Assembly (NCBI RefSeq): GCF_900108315.1
Contig: NZ_FNVB01000007.1
Span: 186,001-250,000 of the forward strand
DNA from: Saccharopolyspora kobensis
GTDB taxonomy: Bacteria > Actinomycetota > Actinomycetes > Mycobacteriales > Pseudonocardiaceae
Direction of reading: 5' to 3'
DNA: 64,000 nt
Below the pieces are notes generated by a model that saw only the letters and a list, made by a program, of their open reading frames with translations, ran no database searches and was not told the DNA's origin. Position numbers and translations under genes: made by a program. How positions within the stretch are numbered: position 1 is the stretch's first letter; each line of letters starts with the position of its first letter. Positions 42,374 to 50,757 of the stretch are shown here, piece by piece.

Positions 42374-43147
42374 ATGAGCGCGCAGCCAGCGGACCTGTTC
42401 CGGCCAGAGCTGGACGTCGCAGCGCCTGAGCGGCAGCGGCGCTGGACCGTCCTGCTGCGGTTCCTGTTACTGATACCGCACTTCGTCGTGCTGTGGTTCG
42501 TCTCGATCGCGGCCGCGGTGGTGCTGATCGTCGGGTGGTTCGCCGCGCTGGTGCTGGGGCGCCTGCCGGACTGGATCTCCGGGTTCCTGGTCCTCTACGT
42601 CGGGTACCAGGCCCGGGTGTCGGCCTCCCAGCTGCTGCTCGTCGACCGCTATCCGCCGTTCCTGGTGGACCAGCCGGACCACCCGGTGCGGGTCGAGCTG
42701 CGGCCGGGCGAGCTGAACCGGCTGGCGGTGCTCTTCCGGATCGTCCTGGTGATCCCGGCGGCGATCCTCAGCGCGATCGTCGCGCACGGCTGGGCGGTGC
42801 TGGCGTTCTTCATCTGGCTGATCGTGCTGGTGCTCGGCCGCACGCCGCGCCCGGTCTTCGACGCCACTGCTGCGGTGCTGCGCTTCGGCTTCCGCACCAA
42901 CGCCTACTTCTACCTGCTCACCGGCGCTTACCCGCGCTACCTGTTCGGCGACGCGCGGGCCGAGGAGAACCCACCGCGCCAGTCACCCGGCACGCGCCCG
43001 CTGGTGATGTCCGAGGGCGGCCGGGTGCTGCTGGTCGTGTTCATCGTGCTGGGCGTGCTCGGCCTTGCGGGCAACGGCGCCGTCCAGACGACCTACCCGC
43101 CGTTCGAGCAGGACCAGCACGAATACCAGTACGCGCAGCCGGAGTGA
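42374..43147 (+). CDS. DUF4389 membrane protein
   Basis: The 257-residue protein contains two related DUF4389-type halves. Each has two membrane helices: LLRFLLLIPHFVVLWFVSIA with GWFAALVLGRLPDWISGFLV, and RIVLVIPAAILSAIVAHGWA with FIWLIVLVLGRTPRPVF. A further C-terminal helix is VLLVVFIVLGVLGLAGNG. The second half repeats the pattern R-x-x-x-x-I-P-x-x-x-L. The function is unknown. ATG start with AGGAGGCGCCG. A -10-like TACGCT lies about 35 nt upstream of the start. Confidence 0.8.
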   Translation: MSAQPADLFRPELDVAAPERQRRWTVLLRFLLLIPHFVVLWFVSIAAAVVLIVGWFAALVLGRLPDWISGFLVLYVGYQARVSASQLLLVDRYPPFLVDQPDHPVRVELRPGELNRLAVLFRIVLVIPAAILSAIVAHGWAVLAFFIWLIVLVLGRTPRPVFDATAAVLRFGFRTNAYFYLLTGAYPRYLFGDARAEENPPRQSPGTRPLVMSEGGRVLLVVFIVLGVLGLAGNGAVQTTYPPFEQDQHEYQYAQPE

Positions 43148-43163
43148 GGCTCCGGGCACCGGG

Positions 43164-43694
43164 TCAGACGACGGCTTCGGGCCAGCGGCGGAGGATCTCC
43201 TCGATCGTCTGCTCCGGCGTCTGGCCGGAGGTGTCCAACCACAGGCCCAGGCGCGGGGTCTGCTCGTGCAGCACCGCGTTCAGCTCGGCGATGGCCCAGG
43301 TGTCGTAGGCGGTCTTGCCGCGGCCCGCCTCCCGGTCGGCGATCGCCTCGACGTCCGGGGCGAGCACGACCACCAGCAGCGGACGGCTGTGGATCTGCTC
43401 GACCAGCTCGGCCAGGTGCTCGCCGAGCACCACGTCCTGGGCGACGACCGCGAAGCCCTCGGCGAAGTAGGCGTCGGCGGTCTGCGCGGTCAGCCGGTGC
43501 CGCAGGCGGAGCTGGCGCAGCGCCTCCTCCGACGGTGGTGCGGACATCTCCTCGCGGCCGCCGACGACCATGCGGCGGAAGGTGTCGCCGCGCAGGTGCA
43601 CCGAGCGCGGCAGGCGTTCGGCGATGCCTTGCGCGATGGTGGACTTGCCTGCGGCCTGGATGCCGGTGATGAGCAGGATGGCGCGGTCGAGCAC
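43164..43694 (-). CDS. P-loop small-molecule kinase-like protein
   Basis: The 176-residue protein has Walker A in LLITGIQAAGKSTIAQGIAE near the N-terminus. VHLRGDTFRRMVVGGREEM follows with a probable catalytic Asp. The lid-like segment EAIADREAGRGKTAYDTWAI has Arg residues typical of gluconate/chloramphenicol-phosphotransferase-type kinases. The substrate is unknown. GTG at 43694 is favoured by AAGGAG 5 nt upstream; the longer frame from 43724 lacks a ribosome site. It stands alone between convergent and divergent neighbours. Confidence 0.75.
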   Translation of the reverse strand: MLDRAILLITGIQAAGKSTIAQGIAERLPRSVHLRGDTFRRMVVGGREEMSAPPSEEALRQLRLRHRLTAQTADAYFAEGFAVVAQDVVLGEHLAELVEQIHSRPLLVVVLAPDVEAIADREAGRGKTAYDTWAIAELNAVLHEQTPRLGLWLDTSGQTPEQTIEEILRRWPEAVV

Positions 43695-43901
43695 GGTGCT
43701 CCTTCGGTCGGAGGAGTCGATCATGCCACCGGTCGCCCGATCCGTCGCCCGGATTTCCCGGCGACTACGGATTGCAATGGGTGCATGGTTGCTGATCAGC
43801 TCGTTGGCGGATACCGGTTCGCTCGGCCAGCGGTGTCGGCGTTGCTCCGTTGGCGAGCACCATCGCAACTGCCGGAATCACCCACGAAGCGGGAGGCCAC
43901 C

Positions 43902-44006
43902 ATGGTCCGCACCGAAGTCGAGCGCGCTCCGCAACCCCAGGGCGGCTGCAGCTGCTGCGGCAGCTGCAGCGGTCCGTCCTGTGGCTGCTGCTCCAGCTGC
44001 GGCTGA
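43902..44006 (+). CDS. 34-residue cysteine-rich peptide, metallothionein-like
   Basis: The frame begins MVRTEVERAPQPQGG and ends with a 19-residue Cys/Gly/Ser tail carrying eight cysteines arranged as CSCC-x2-C-x4-C-x-CC-x2-C. GGGAGG lies 5-6 nt before the ATG. The C-x-C and C-C pattern resembles short copper metallothioneins such as the fungal type; other readings are a RiPP precursor core or a metal-delivery peptide. No modification enzymes, thiol transporters or copper regulators are adjacent. The upstream 200 bp are free for a promoter. The peptide is too short for most automatic gene callers. Confidence 0.6.
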   Translation: MVRTEVERAPQPQGGCSCCGSCSGPSCGCCSSCG

Positions 44007-44038
44007 GCGGCGCGGGTCTGCCCGGGGTGCTTGCGGGA

Positions 44039-45598
44039 TCACTCCGGGCAGGCCATGCCGTCCGTCGGCACGGTGCCCTGCAGCAGGAACCGGGTGACGG
44101 CGTCGGTGACGCACCGGGAGCGGGCGATGGCGCCGTGCCCGGAGCCCTGCCAGCGCACCAGCACCCCGGTCGGCAGCTGCTCGGCCATGTGCTCGCTGCC
44201 CGCTTCGAGCACCAGCGGGTCGTTCGCGGTGCTGATCACCGGGATCGGCGGCAGATCGGGTCGGCGCGGCGCGGGCAGCGGTTGCTGCGGAACCGGCCAC
44301 GACCCGCACCACACCAGCCGCTGCGCGGAGGCCCCGCCGAACAGCGGGAACCTGTTCACCCAGTCCTTCGCGAGATCACCGGCGCGCTGCGGCGGCACCC
44401 GGAGCGTGGTGTCGTTGCAGCTGGTGATCAGCTCGCCGTCCAGCCACGGCGGGTTGATGCCCTGCGCGGTGACCAGCGGCGCGCTGAACTCCGCCAGCCG
44501 GGCACCATCCCCGCGGTCGGCCGCCGCCAGCGCATCGGCCAGCGCGGGCCAGCTCTTGCGGTCGCTCAGACCGAGCAGGATCGCCTGCACCACGCGGCCG
44601 CTGCCGATGGTGGTGCTCCCGGCCGGTAGCGGCGCCTGGCGGGTCCGCTCGACGAGGCCGTCGACGATCTTGCGCGGCTCCGGCCCCAGCGGGCAGCCGC
44701 GACCGGCGCAGTCGGCGGCGAAGACGTCGAAGACGTGCTCCGCGGCCTGCGCTTCGTGCTCCGCCTGCCCGATGGCGTCGCGGGTCGGATCCGGCGCGCC
44801 GTCCAGCACCATCCGGCCCACCGAGGTCGGGAAGCGCTCGGCGTAGGTGGTCAGCAGCCGGGAGGCCTCGCCGCGGCCGATCGCGTGCAGCTTCGGCACA
44901 CCCAGGTCCAGGCGCAGCTCTTCGAGGTCGGACGCGGCCCGCCAGGTGTCGTAGGCCTGCAGCCGCTCGTCGAGGTCGAGCAGGCACTCCTGGCTCGCCC
45001 GCAGCACCGATTCCAGCAACCGGTCCAGCTGGGCGCGGTCGGTGGCGCGCGCGTCGAAGTCGACGATGGCTTCGCGCTGCGGCTGCGGGACGCAGGCGGC
45101 GGGGTCGGACTCGCCGGTGCCGCGCCGGTCCATGCCGATGATGTCGAAGGTGTTCAGCAGTTCGGGCAGCTGCGCGGCCATGCGCGCGGCGAAGGTGGTG
45201 CCGGGCTCGCCGCCGACGTCACCGGCCACCACCAGCGGCACGCGCTGGCCGGTGCCGACGCGCAGCAGCGCGTTGCGCGCGGTGCCGCGCTCGGGCGCTT
45301 CCGGCGAGTCGAGCGTGCTGAGCAGCTGCGAGCAGCTGACGGTCATCCCCGGTGGCAGCTCGCCGAGTTCCGCGCGGGTCTGGTCGGTGCAGTCCGACCA
45401 CAGGAGCATGTCGTCGCTGGGCCCGCCGAGCTCCGGGACGGGCGCCGGTTTCGGCGGCTGCGGGGCTGGTGCCACCTGCTGGTCGCCGTCCTGGAAGGCG
45501 ACCGGCGGGCGGCCCGACGGGCCGGCCGAGCACGCCGCGAGAACCACCAGCAGCAACGGCAGCAGCACAGCCCCGGCCCGGTGAGAGGTGCGCGGCAC
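44039..45598 (-). CDS. Lipoprotein alpha/beta hydrolase-like protein lacking the nucleophile
   Basis: The 519-residue protein has a lipoprotein signal peptide (LLPLLLVVLAAC, lipobox Cys near residue 22). A Pro-rich linker follows, then a tripeptidyl-aminopeptidase-type alpha/beta hydrolase domain. FDIIGMDRRGTGESDPAAC is the family's oxyanion-side block. The nucleophile elbow reads LHAIGRGEASRLLTTYAERF where active relatives have G-x-S-x-G, so the Ser is replaced by Gly. The Asp region (VISTANDPLVLEAGSEHM) and His region (WQGSGHGAIARSRC) remain. It is probably a surface-exposed binding pseudoenzyme. GTG start with GAGGAG upstream. Confidence 0.85.
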   Translation of the reverse strand: MPRTSHRAGAVLLPLLLVVLAACSAGPSGRPPVAFQDGDQQVAPAPQPPKPAPVPELGGPSDDMLLWSDCTDQTRAELGELPPGMTVSCSQLLSTLDSPEAPERGTARNALLRVGTGQRVPLVVAGDVGGEPGTTFAARMAAQLPELLNTFDIIGMDRRGTGESDPAACVPQPQREAIVDFDARATDRAQLDRLLESVLRASQECLLDLDERLQAYDTWRAASDLEELRLDLGVPKLHAIGRGEASRLLTTYAERFPTSVGRMVLDGAPDPTRDAIGQAEHEAQAAEHVFDVFAADCAGRGCPLGPEPRKIVDGLVERTRQAPLPAGSTTIGSGRVVQAILLGLSDRKSWPALADALAAADRGDGARLAEFSAPLVTAQGINPPWLDGELITSCNDTTLRVPPQRAGDLAKDWVNRFPLFGGASAQRLVWCGSWPVPQQPLPAPRRPDLPPIPVISTANDPLVLEAGSEHMAEQLPTGVLVRWQGSGHGAIARSRCVTDAVTRFLLQGTVPTDGMACPE

Positions 45599-45752
45599 GG
45601 GTACTCCTCGTCGGCGACGCGGTGGCGGAACCCGGTCAGCATCGCATGATCGAGGTGAGGCCCCGGTGAGGGCCCTGACATTCCGCTGGGCGTCCCGGCG
45701 GCGCGGAGTTAACGTGCGGCGGTAGGCGGACTTCGGATCGTGAAGGGGCAAC

Positions 45753-46691
45753 GTGCACGTCGCGCAGATCGGCTCGGGCGCATCATCGGGCAGGCGACCG
45801 CTGTTCAGCTGGGGCCAGGCCCCGGCACGAGCGCTCGGGGCGATCCCGCCGCCGATGCTGGTGCTGCTGGGCGTGGTCAGCCTGCAGGTCGGCGCCGCCT
45901 TCGCCAAGCAGCTGTTCACCATGGCGGGCGCTTCCGGGGTGGTGGCGCTGCGGTTGACCTTCGCGGCGCTGATCCTGCTGGCGGTCTGGCGCCCGTCGCT
46001 GCGGATGGACCGGCGGACGCTGGCGGTGGTGGCCGGTTACGGCGCGGTGCTGGCGGGCATGAACGTCTGCATCTACCAGGCGTTCGAGCGGATTCCGCTG
46101 GGCGCGGCGGTGACCATCGAGTTCCTCGGCCCGCTGGTGGTGGCGGTGGTCGGCTCGCGCCGCAAGCTGGACCTGGTGTGGGCGGCGCTGGCCGGGCTCG
46201 GCGTGTTCCTGCTGGCGCGCGTCGAGGGCGGCCTGGACCCGGTCGGCGTGGGGTTCGCGCTCGCGGCCGGAGCGATGTGGGCGGGCTACATCCTGGTCGG
46301 CGCGAAGCTGGGCAGCCGGACCACCGGCGGTTCCGGCCTCGCCCTGGGCATGGCCTTCGGCGCCCTGGTGGCGGCACCGTTCGGCATCGCCGAGGCGGGC
46401 ACGGCGCTGCTGCACCCGGCGGTACTCGTCGCGGGCCTGGTGGTGGCGCTGATGTCCTCGGTGATCCCGTACTCCCTGGAGCTGGAAGCGCTGCGCCGCA
46501 TGCCGCCGAGGGTCTTCGGCGTCCTGATGAGCCTGGAACCGGCGGTGGCGGCCCTGGCGGGCCTGCTGGTCCTCGGTGAACTCCTCGGCGCCTGGCAGTG
46601 GGTGGCGATCGCCTGCGTGGTCATCGCCTCGGTCGGCGCAGTGGGCATGACCAAGGACACCCGGCCCACCAACGACCCCGGAGCCAACTGA
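45753..46691 (+). CDS. EamA-family exporter (RhtA-like)
   Basis: The 312-residue protein has ten membrane helices arranged as two EamA halves (about 33-155 and 160-300). The segment LGAAVTIEFLGPLVVAVVGS in the first half, and SSVIPYSLELEALRRMPPRV then FGVLMSLEPAVAALAGLLVL in the second, match the RhtA subgroup of threonine/homoserine exporters. GTG start with AAGGGGC upstream. The substrate is inferred by similarity only. It diverges from the lipoprotein hydrolase gene. Confidence 0.88.
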   Translation: MHVAQIGSGASSGRRPLFSWGQAPARALGAIPPPMLVLLGVVSLQVGAAFAKQLFTMAGASGVVALRLTFAALILLAVWRPSLRMDRRTLAVVAGYGAVLAGMNVCIYQAFERIPLGAAVTIEFLGPLVVAVVGSRRKLDLVWAALAGLGVFLLARVEGGLDPVGVGFALAAGAMWAGYILVGAKLGSRTTGGSGLALGMAFGALVAAPFGIAEAGTALLHPAVLVAGLVVALMSSVIPYSLELEALRRMPPRVFGVLMSLEPAVAALAGLLVLGELLGAWQWVAIACVVIASVGAVGMTKDTRPTNDPGAN

Positions 46692-46872
46692 CCCCCACCA
46701 GGCCGACCAGGTGAGCGCAGCAGGGGGGAAGCCCTGGAGTTCCCGCGGCGCGACGAGTGCACCCAGGCCGAAGCCACACGCTCGGTCCTGCCTCGGCAGT
46801 TCGCGAGTGGACAGCCTCCGCTCACGATCCACGATGTACCGGTCGCCCGACGGCTTCTGTATACATGCAGGT

Positions 46873-47970
46873 GTGGCAACAGACTCCGCCCTCGGAAGGG
46901 CTGCGCAGTACCCTGCTCGCCTCGTCACCACCGTTGACGGGCTGCTGGATCCGGCGTCCGCGGACGCGCCAGAACTGTGGCACTGGCCCGGGCGCGCACT
47001 GCTGGTGCAGCGCGGGGACACCGAGCTGGTCGTCCGCGACCTGGACGGTACGGGCGCAGAAGTTCGTTTCCCGGCGCCGTGGCCACGCGGTTTCGGCTCG
47101 GTGGCAGTCTCTCCCGGGGCTGATCTCGCCGTGTTCGCCGGGGTGCACGCGCTGCGCGCGGTGGATCCGAGCGGTGCCGTGCGGTGGGAGGTTCGGCACG
47201 GCTGCTGGTCGGCCGCAGTGTGCACCGAGGCCCACGCGTCGTTCGCCGAGTACGCCGAGGACTACCACCACGGTCGAGCTGACCGCGGATCAGCCGCTTT
47301 TTCCCCGGACGGCAAGATCCTGTGGGCCCACATCCGCAACCATGCGGGCGAGGAGGTCAAGGAGGAGTGGCTGATCCTCGATCCCGCCGACGGCGCGGTG
47401 TTGGCCCGTGCCGAGACGATGACAGTGGGATCGGCCTCTTTCCACACCCCACACCCGGACCCCGCGTACATGGGGCTGACCGTCGGTGAGGGCGAGGAGG
47501 ATTCGCCCGCGCTGTGGGGACATTGGGACGGCGAGAAGTTCAGCATCGAGCGGTTCGCCGAGGAGGTCTTCCTCGCGGTGAGCCCCTCCGGGGAGCACAT
47601 CGTCGCAACGGATCCGGGGCAGTGGGCCCTCTACCTGCGCCGGGCGGAAGATGGCGCGGAACTGCGGCGGCTCAACGCCGCGGAGGCGGTGCCGGAGAGC
47701 GGTGACGACCGCGTCTGCTGGGACTACGAAGCGGCGTTCCCGACGGACGACGCCATCATCGCCGGTACCGGGTACGACACCGGAGCTCCCCGCCACTGGC
47801 TCGTCGACGCGCGCACCCTGACCCTGCGCGGCCAGATCGCTTATCCCTTCCCCGCTGCGGGATCGCCGCGCCCCGCGGGTCGCGGCACCTGGTACACGGT
47901 CGCCGAGGACCGGACCGCGCTGCACCTGTGGAGCCTCCCGCAGGACGGAGGAACCCCGCAGGACGGATGA
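46873..47970 (+). CDS. Hypothetical beta-propeller-like protein
   Basis: The 365-residue protein is built of repeated beta-rich blocks: GFGSVAVSPGADLAVFAGVH, DRGSAAFSPDGKILWAHIRN, EVFLAVSPSGEHIVATDPGQ and ending TWYTVAEDRTALHLWSLPQD. The recurrent S-P-[DGS]-G turn is typical of WD40/NHL-like propellers. No signal peptide. The GTG start is 7 nt after TATACA, a possible -10; an in-frame upstream region lacks ribosome sites. The function is unknown, though a scaffold or sugar-binding role is common for the fold. Confidence 0.7.
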   Translation: MATDSALGRAAQYPARLVTTVDGLLDPASADAPELWHWPGRALLVQRGDTELVVRDLDGTGAEVRFPAPWPRGFGSVAVSPGADLAVFAGVHALRAVDPSGAVRWEVRHGCWSAAVCTEAHASFAEYAEDYHHGRADRGSAAFSPDGKILWAHIRNHAGEEVKEEWLILDPADGAVLARAETMTVGSASFHTPHPDPAYMGLTVGEGEEDSPALWGHWDGEKFSIERFAEEVFLAVSPSGEHIVATDPGQWALYLRRAEDGAELRRLNAAEAVPESGDDRVCWDYEAAFPTDDAIIAGTGYDTGAPRHWLVDARTLTLRGQIAYPFPAAGSPRPAGRGTWYTVAEDRTALHLWSLPQDGGTPQDG

Positions 47971-48022
47971 GTGGACTGCCTAGAGGAATGAAGAACACCT
48001 GCTGACGAAAGCGTTCTGGTGT

Positions 48023-48913
48023 TCAGACCGGTGGGAGCTTGGTGGGGCGCAGGGCTCGCATCAGGGTCAGGAGCGTCTTGTTGAGGGGCACCGGGATCCC
48101 GTGCTTCTCGGCCAGTCGGATCAGGGGGCCGGTGATGTGCTCGTGCTCGGTGGGCAGGCCCGCGAGCCGGTCGTAGAGCATCGACGTGCCGTTGGTCGGC
48201 GGGAACTTGTTGATGTAGTCGTCCAGCACCTGCTCGGCGTCGGCGTGGGTGAGGTCGGCGCCTTCGGCACGGGCCACCTCCACCGCTTCGGCGAGGACGC
48301 CTCCGCACAGCTCCCGGACGTCCGGTTCGGCCAGCACGTCGAGGCGGCGCAGGGTGAGCGCGGTGATCGGGTTCGGCGCCAGGTTGGTCAGCATCTTGCG
48401 CCACATCGCGGTGCGGAAGTTCCCGGTGGGGCGGACGGTCAGCGGGCCGCCGGAGAGCAGCTCGGCGAACCGCTCGCCGACCGGGCCCGCCTCGACCTGC
48501 ATGGTGGCGGGGGAGCGGCGCACCACGTGCCCGGGGCGCACGCGTTCCGCCGCGACGTAGATCAGCGCGGGCAGCACCGGGCCGCGCAAGTCCATCCCGG
48601 CGACCGACGCGCGGTGCTCGACGCCGTTCTGCACCACCACGATCGGCGCGCGGCCGTCGTCCAGCCGCTGCAGCCAGCCCGCCGCGCTCGGCACGTCCTG
48701 GACCTTGGTGGTCAGCAGGATCCAGTCGGCTCCGCGCACCGAGCCGGGCTCGGTCGCCACCGTCGCCGGGATCTCCGCGGCGCCGTCCGGGGTTTCCACC
48801 GTCAACCGGTCGAACGGGGTGCGCACGCACAACGTCACCTCGTGCCCGGCGGCGTGCGCTGCCGCCGCGAGAACTCCGCCGATACCACCCGAACCGATGA
48901 TCGCGATGTGCAC
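48023..48913 (-). CDS. panE: 2-dehydropantoate 2-reductase (ketopantoate reductase family)
   Basis: The 296-residue protein begins HIAIIGSGGIGGVLAAAAHA, the NADPH loop of PanE. WILLTTKVQDVPSAAGWLQ contains the catalytic Lys of the T-K motif. The C-terminal helical domain contains NFRTAMWRKMLTNLAPNPIT (Lys/Asn) and FPPTNGTSMLYDRLAGLPTE (Ser/Glu). It reduces ketopantoate for pantothenate synthesis, although paralogues act on other 2-keto acids. The GTG start lies 7 nt after TAATGT, a likely leaderless promoter. It lies 10 nt downstream of ligC, on the same strand. Confidence 0.88.
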   Translation of the reverse strand: MHIAIIGSGGIGGVLAAAAHAAGHEVTLCVRTPFDRLTVETPDGAAEIPATVATEPGSVRGADWILLTTKVQDVPSAAGWLQRLDDGRAPIVVVQNGVEHRASVAGMDLRGPVLPALIYVAAERVRPGHVVRRSPATMQVEAGPVGERFAELLSGGPLTVRPTGNFRTAMWRKMLTNLAPNPITALTLRRLDVLAEPDVRELCGGVLAEAVEVARAEGADLTHADAEQVLDDYINKFPPTNGTSMLYDRLAGLPTEHEHITGPLIRLAEKHGIPVPLNKTLLTLMRALRPTKLPPV

Positions 48914-48920
48914 GGCAGGG

Positions 48921-48926
48921 ACATTA
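48921..48926 (-). promoter_or_regulatory. -10 element of panE
   Basis: TAATGT on the minus strand lies 7 nt before the GTG start of panE, just after the ligC stop, so panE can be expressed independently of the upstream operon. Confidence 0.4.
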
Positions 48927-50033
48927 CCCGCCCGTACGGGCCTCCCGGTCCACCTCGCCGGTCAGCACCGCGTCCAGGTCGTAGCGCGTCGGCTCGTCCA
49001 GCTGGTCGTAGCGGCAGGACTCCGGGTCGCGGTCCGGCCGCCACCGCACGAACTGCGTGGTGTGGCGGAACCGCGCGGGGTGCCCGCCCTCGGTGTGGTC
49101 GTAGGAGACCTCGACGACCCGTTCCGGCCGCAGCGGCACCCAGGGCTGTTCGCTGCTGCTCCAGCGGTTGACCGAGCCGGGCAGCCGGCGGCCCGTCGCG
49201 TTCGGGCCCACCCACGGGTGCTCGCCCTCGGTGATGAGCCCGGCGAGCTCGGTGGCCAGCTCGCGCCTGCGGGCGGCGGAGAACGCGCCGACGACGCCGA
49301 CGTGGTGCAGCACCCCGTGCTCGTCGTGCAGGCCCAGCTGCAGCGAACCCACCGCGGTGCCGGGCTCGGTCTTGGCGTGCCAGCGCAGCCCGGCCACCAC
49401 GCAGTCGGCGGTGCGCGAGTGCTTGATCTTGAGCATGGCCCGCTTGCCGGGCAGGTAGGCGCCGCCGGTGGGCTTGGCGATGATGCCGTCCAGCCCGGCG
49501 CCCTCGAAGATCCGGAACCACTCCGCCGCGGTGTCCGGGTCGTCGGTGACCGGCGTGGTGCGCAGGCCGGTGCGGTCGAGGCCGAGCCCGGCGAGCAGTT
49601 CGCGGCGCTCGGTCTGCGGGGCCTCGGTGAGGTCGCGCTCGCCGAGCGCCAGCAGGTCGAAGGCGATGAAGGTGGCCGGGGTCTGCTCGGCGAGCAGCCG
49701 GACGCGGCTGGCCGCCGGGTGGATGCGCTCGCTCAGGACGTCCCAGTCCAGCCGGTCGCCCGCGTCGTCGCGCCGGATCACCACCAGCTCGCCGTCGAGT
49801 ACCGCGGGCCGGTCGAGGTGCTCGGCGACGGCGGCCAGCACCTCCGGGAAGTAGCGGTCGAGGGACCGGCCGGTGCGGGACTGCAGCCGCACCGGCGGAT
49901 CGGCCCGCGGATCGGCGAACACCAGGCAGCGGAAGCCGTCCCACTTCGGTTCGAAGAGCAGTCCGCCCTGCCGCGGGATGCCGTCGGTCGGGCTGGCCAG
50001 CATCGGTTTCACCGGTGGCTGCAGGGGGAGCAC
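48924..50033 (-). CDS. ligC: ATP-dependent DNA ligase (LigC type)
   Basis: The 369-residue protein is a minimal ATP-dependent ligase. The adenylation motif is FEPKWDGFRCLVF with the nucleophilic Lys at about residue 30. Motif III is FIAFDLLAL, motif IV is EGAGLDGIIAKP and motif V is AMLKIKH. The C-terminal OB domain ends near VRWRPDRD. It matches mycobacterial LigC (about 358 residues), which joins nicks in repair. GTG start with GAGGAGG upstream. It ends the Asp23-operon gene string, 15 nt after amaP, which is an unusual location. Confidence 0.93.
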   Translation of the reverse strand: MLPLQPPVKPMLASPTDGIPRQGGLLFEPKWDGFRCLVFADPRADPPVRLQSRTGRSLDRYFPEVLAAVAEHLDRPAVLDGELVVIRRDDAGDRLDWDVLSERIHPAASRVRLLAEQTPATFIAFDLLALGERDLTEAPQTERRELLAGLGLDRTGLRTTPVTDDPDTAAEWFRIFEGAGLDGIIAKPTGGAYLPGKRAMLKIKHSRTADCVVAGLRWHAKTEPGTAVGSLQLGLHDEHGVLHHVGVVGAFSAARRRELATELAGLITEGEHPWVGPNATGRRLPGSVNRWSSSEQPWVPLRPERVVEVSYDHTEGGHPARFRHTTQFVRWRPDRDPESCRYDQLDEPTRYDLDAVLTGEVDREARTGG

Positions 50034-50048
50034 AGCGGACCTCCTCGG

Positions 50049-50714
50049 TCAGCGGACGCGTTGGCGCGGCGCCCGGTCCAGTCGCAGGCGGATCGCTGTG
50101 GGCAAGGTATCGGTGCCCAGCGCCTCGCGGGCGCGGGAGAGGACTTTCGCGTCCAGTTCCTCCCACACCTGCCGGACGTTGGTGCCCTCCTGCAGGGACA
50201 GCGTCAGGCGCAGCGCCGGGCGCCGCTCGTCACCGGCCATCCGCACGTGCGCCCGGTTGACGCCGGTGACCTGCTCGGCATCGGCGCGCACCGCCTCGGT
50301 CAGCGCCGCGGCGGTCACCGTCAGCTCGGCGCTGCCGCGCTCCAGCCGCAGGTCCGGCCGGGATTCCGGGCGCAGCGCCCGGATCACCCACCACAGGCCC
50401 AGGACGAACAGCAGCACGCCGAGCACGATCGCGATCACGAGGGCGAGCTGCGAGTTGCCGCTCAGCCACTGCACCACGATCGGATCGGCCAGCGGGCGCT
50501 GCGCCCGGAAGAGGCCGAGCCAGCCGGTGCCGACCAGCAGCACCGCGGCACCGAGCAGCACGGCGAGCAGCGCGATCACCGTGACGACGCCGCGTTCGAA
50601 GCCCAGGGCGCGGCCGGTGGGCGTGGTGCGCTGTCCCACCTCTGCGCGTTTTTCAGCGGTTGCGTTCGGAGTCGTTCTCGCGTTGGGCGGATTCTTGTGG
50701 CTGGGTTCCATCAC
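50049..50714 (-). CDS. amaP: Alkaline-shock response membrane anchor AmaP
   Basis: The 221-residue protein has a polar N-terminus and two membrane helices (VVTVIALLAVLLGAAVLLVG and LALVIAIVLGVLLFVLGLWW). The cytosolic C-terminal domain contains GSAELTVTAAALTEAVRADA. This is the AmaP layout; in Staphylococcus AmaP holds Asp23 at the membrane. The position in a gene string with several Asp23 genes supports the call. GTG 50714 or ATG 50711 are both possible starts. The C-terminal domain also looks Asp23-like (VTGVNRAHVRMAGDERRPAL). Confidence 0.85.
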   Translation of the reverse strand: MMEPSHKNPPNARTTPNATAEKRAEVGQRTTPTGRALGFERGVVTVIALLAVLLGAAVLLVGTGWLGLFRAQRPLADPIVVQWLSGNSQLALVIAIVLGVLLFVLGLWWVIRALRPESRPDLRLERGSAELTVTAAALTEAVRADAEQVTGVNRAHVRMAGDERRPALRLTLSLQEGTNVRQVWEELDAKVLSRAREALGTDTLPTAIRLRLDRAPRQRVR

Positions 50715-50757
50715 GGCCCCCTGAGATGCGGTTGAGCGGGACTCGGCACGAGGGGCG

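Noticed and set aside
44018..44051. Terminator between the Cys-rich peptide and the lipoprotein gene
   Set aside because: The arms are only 8 bp with an 18-nt loop, and the right arm lies inside the hydrolase coding sequence; too weak to annotate.
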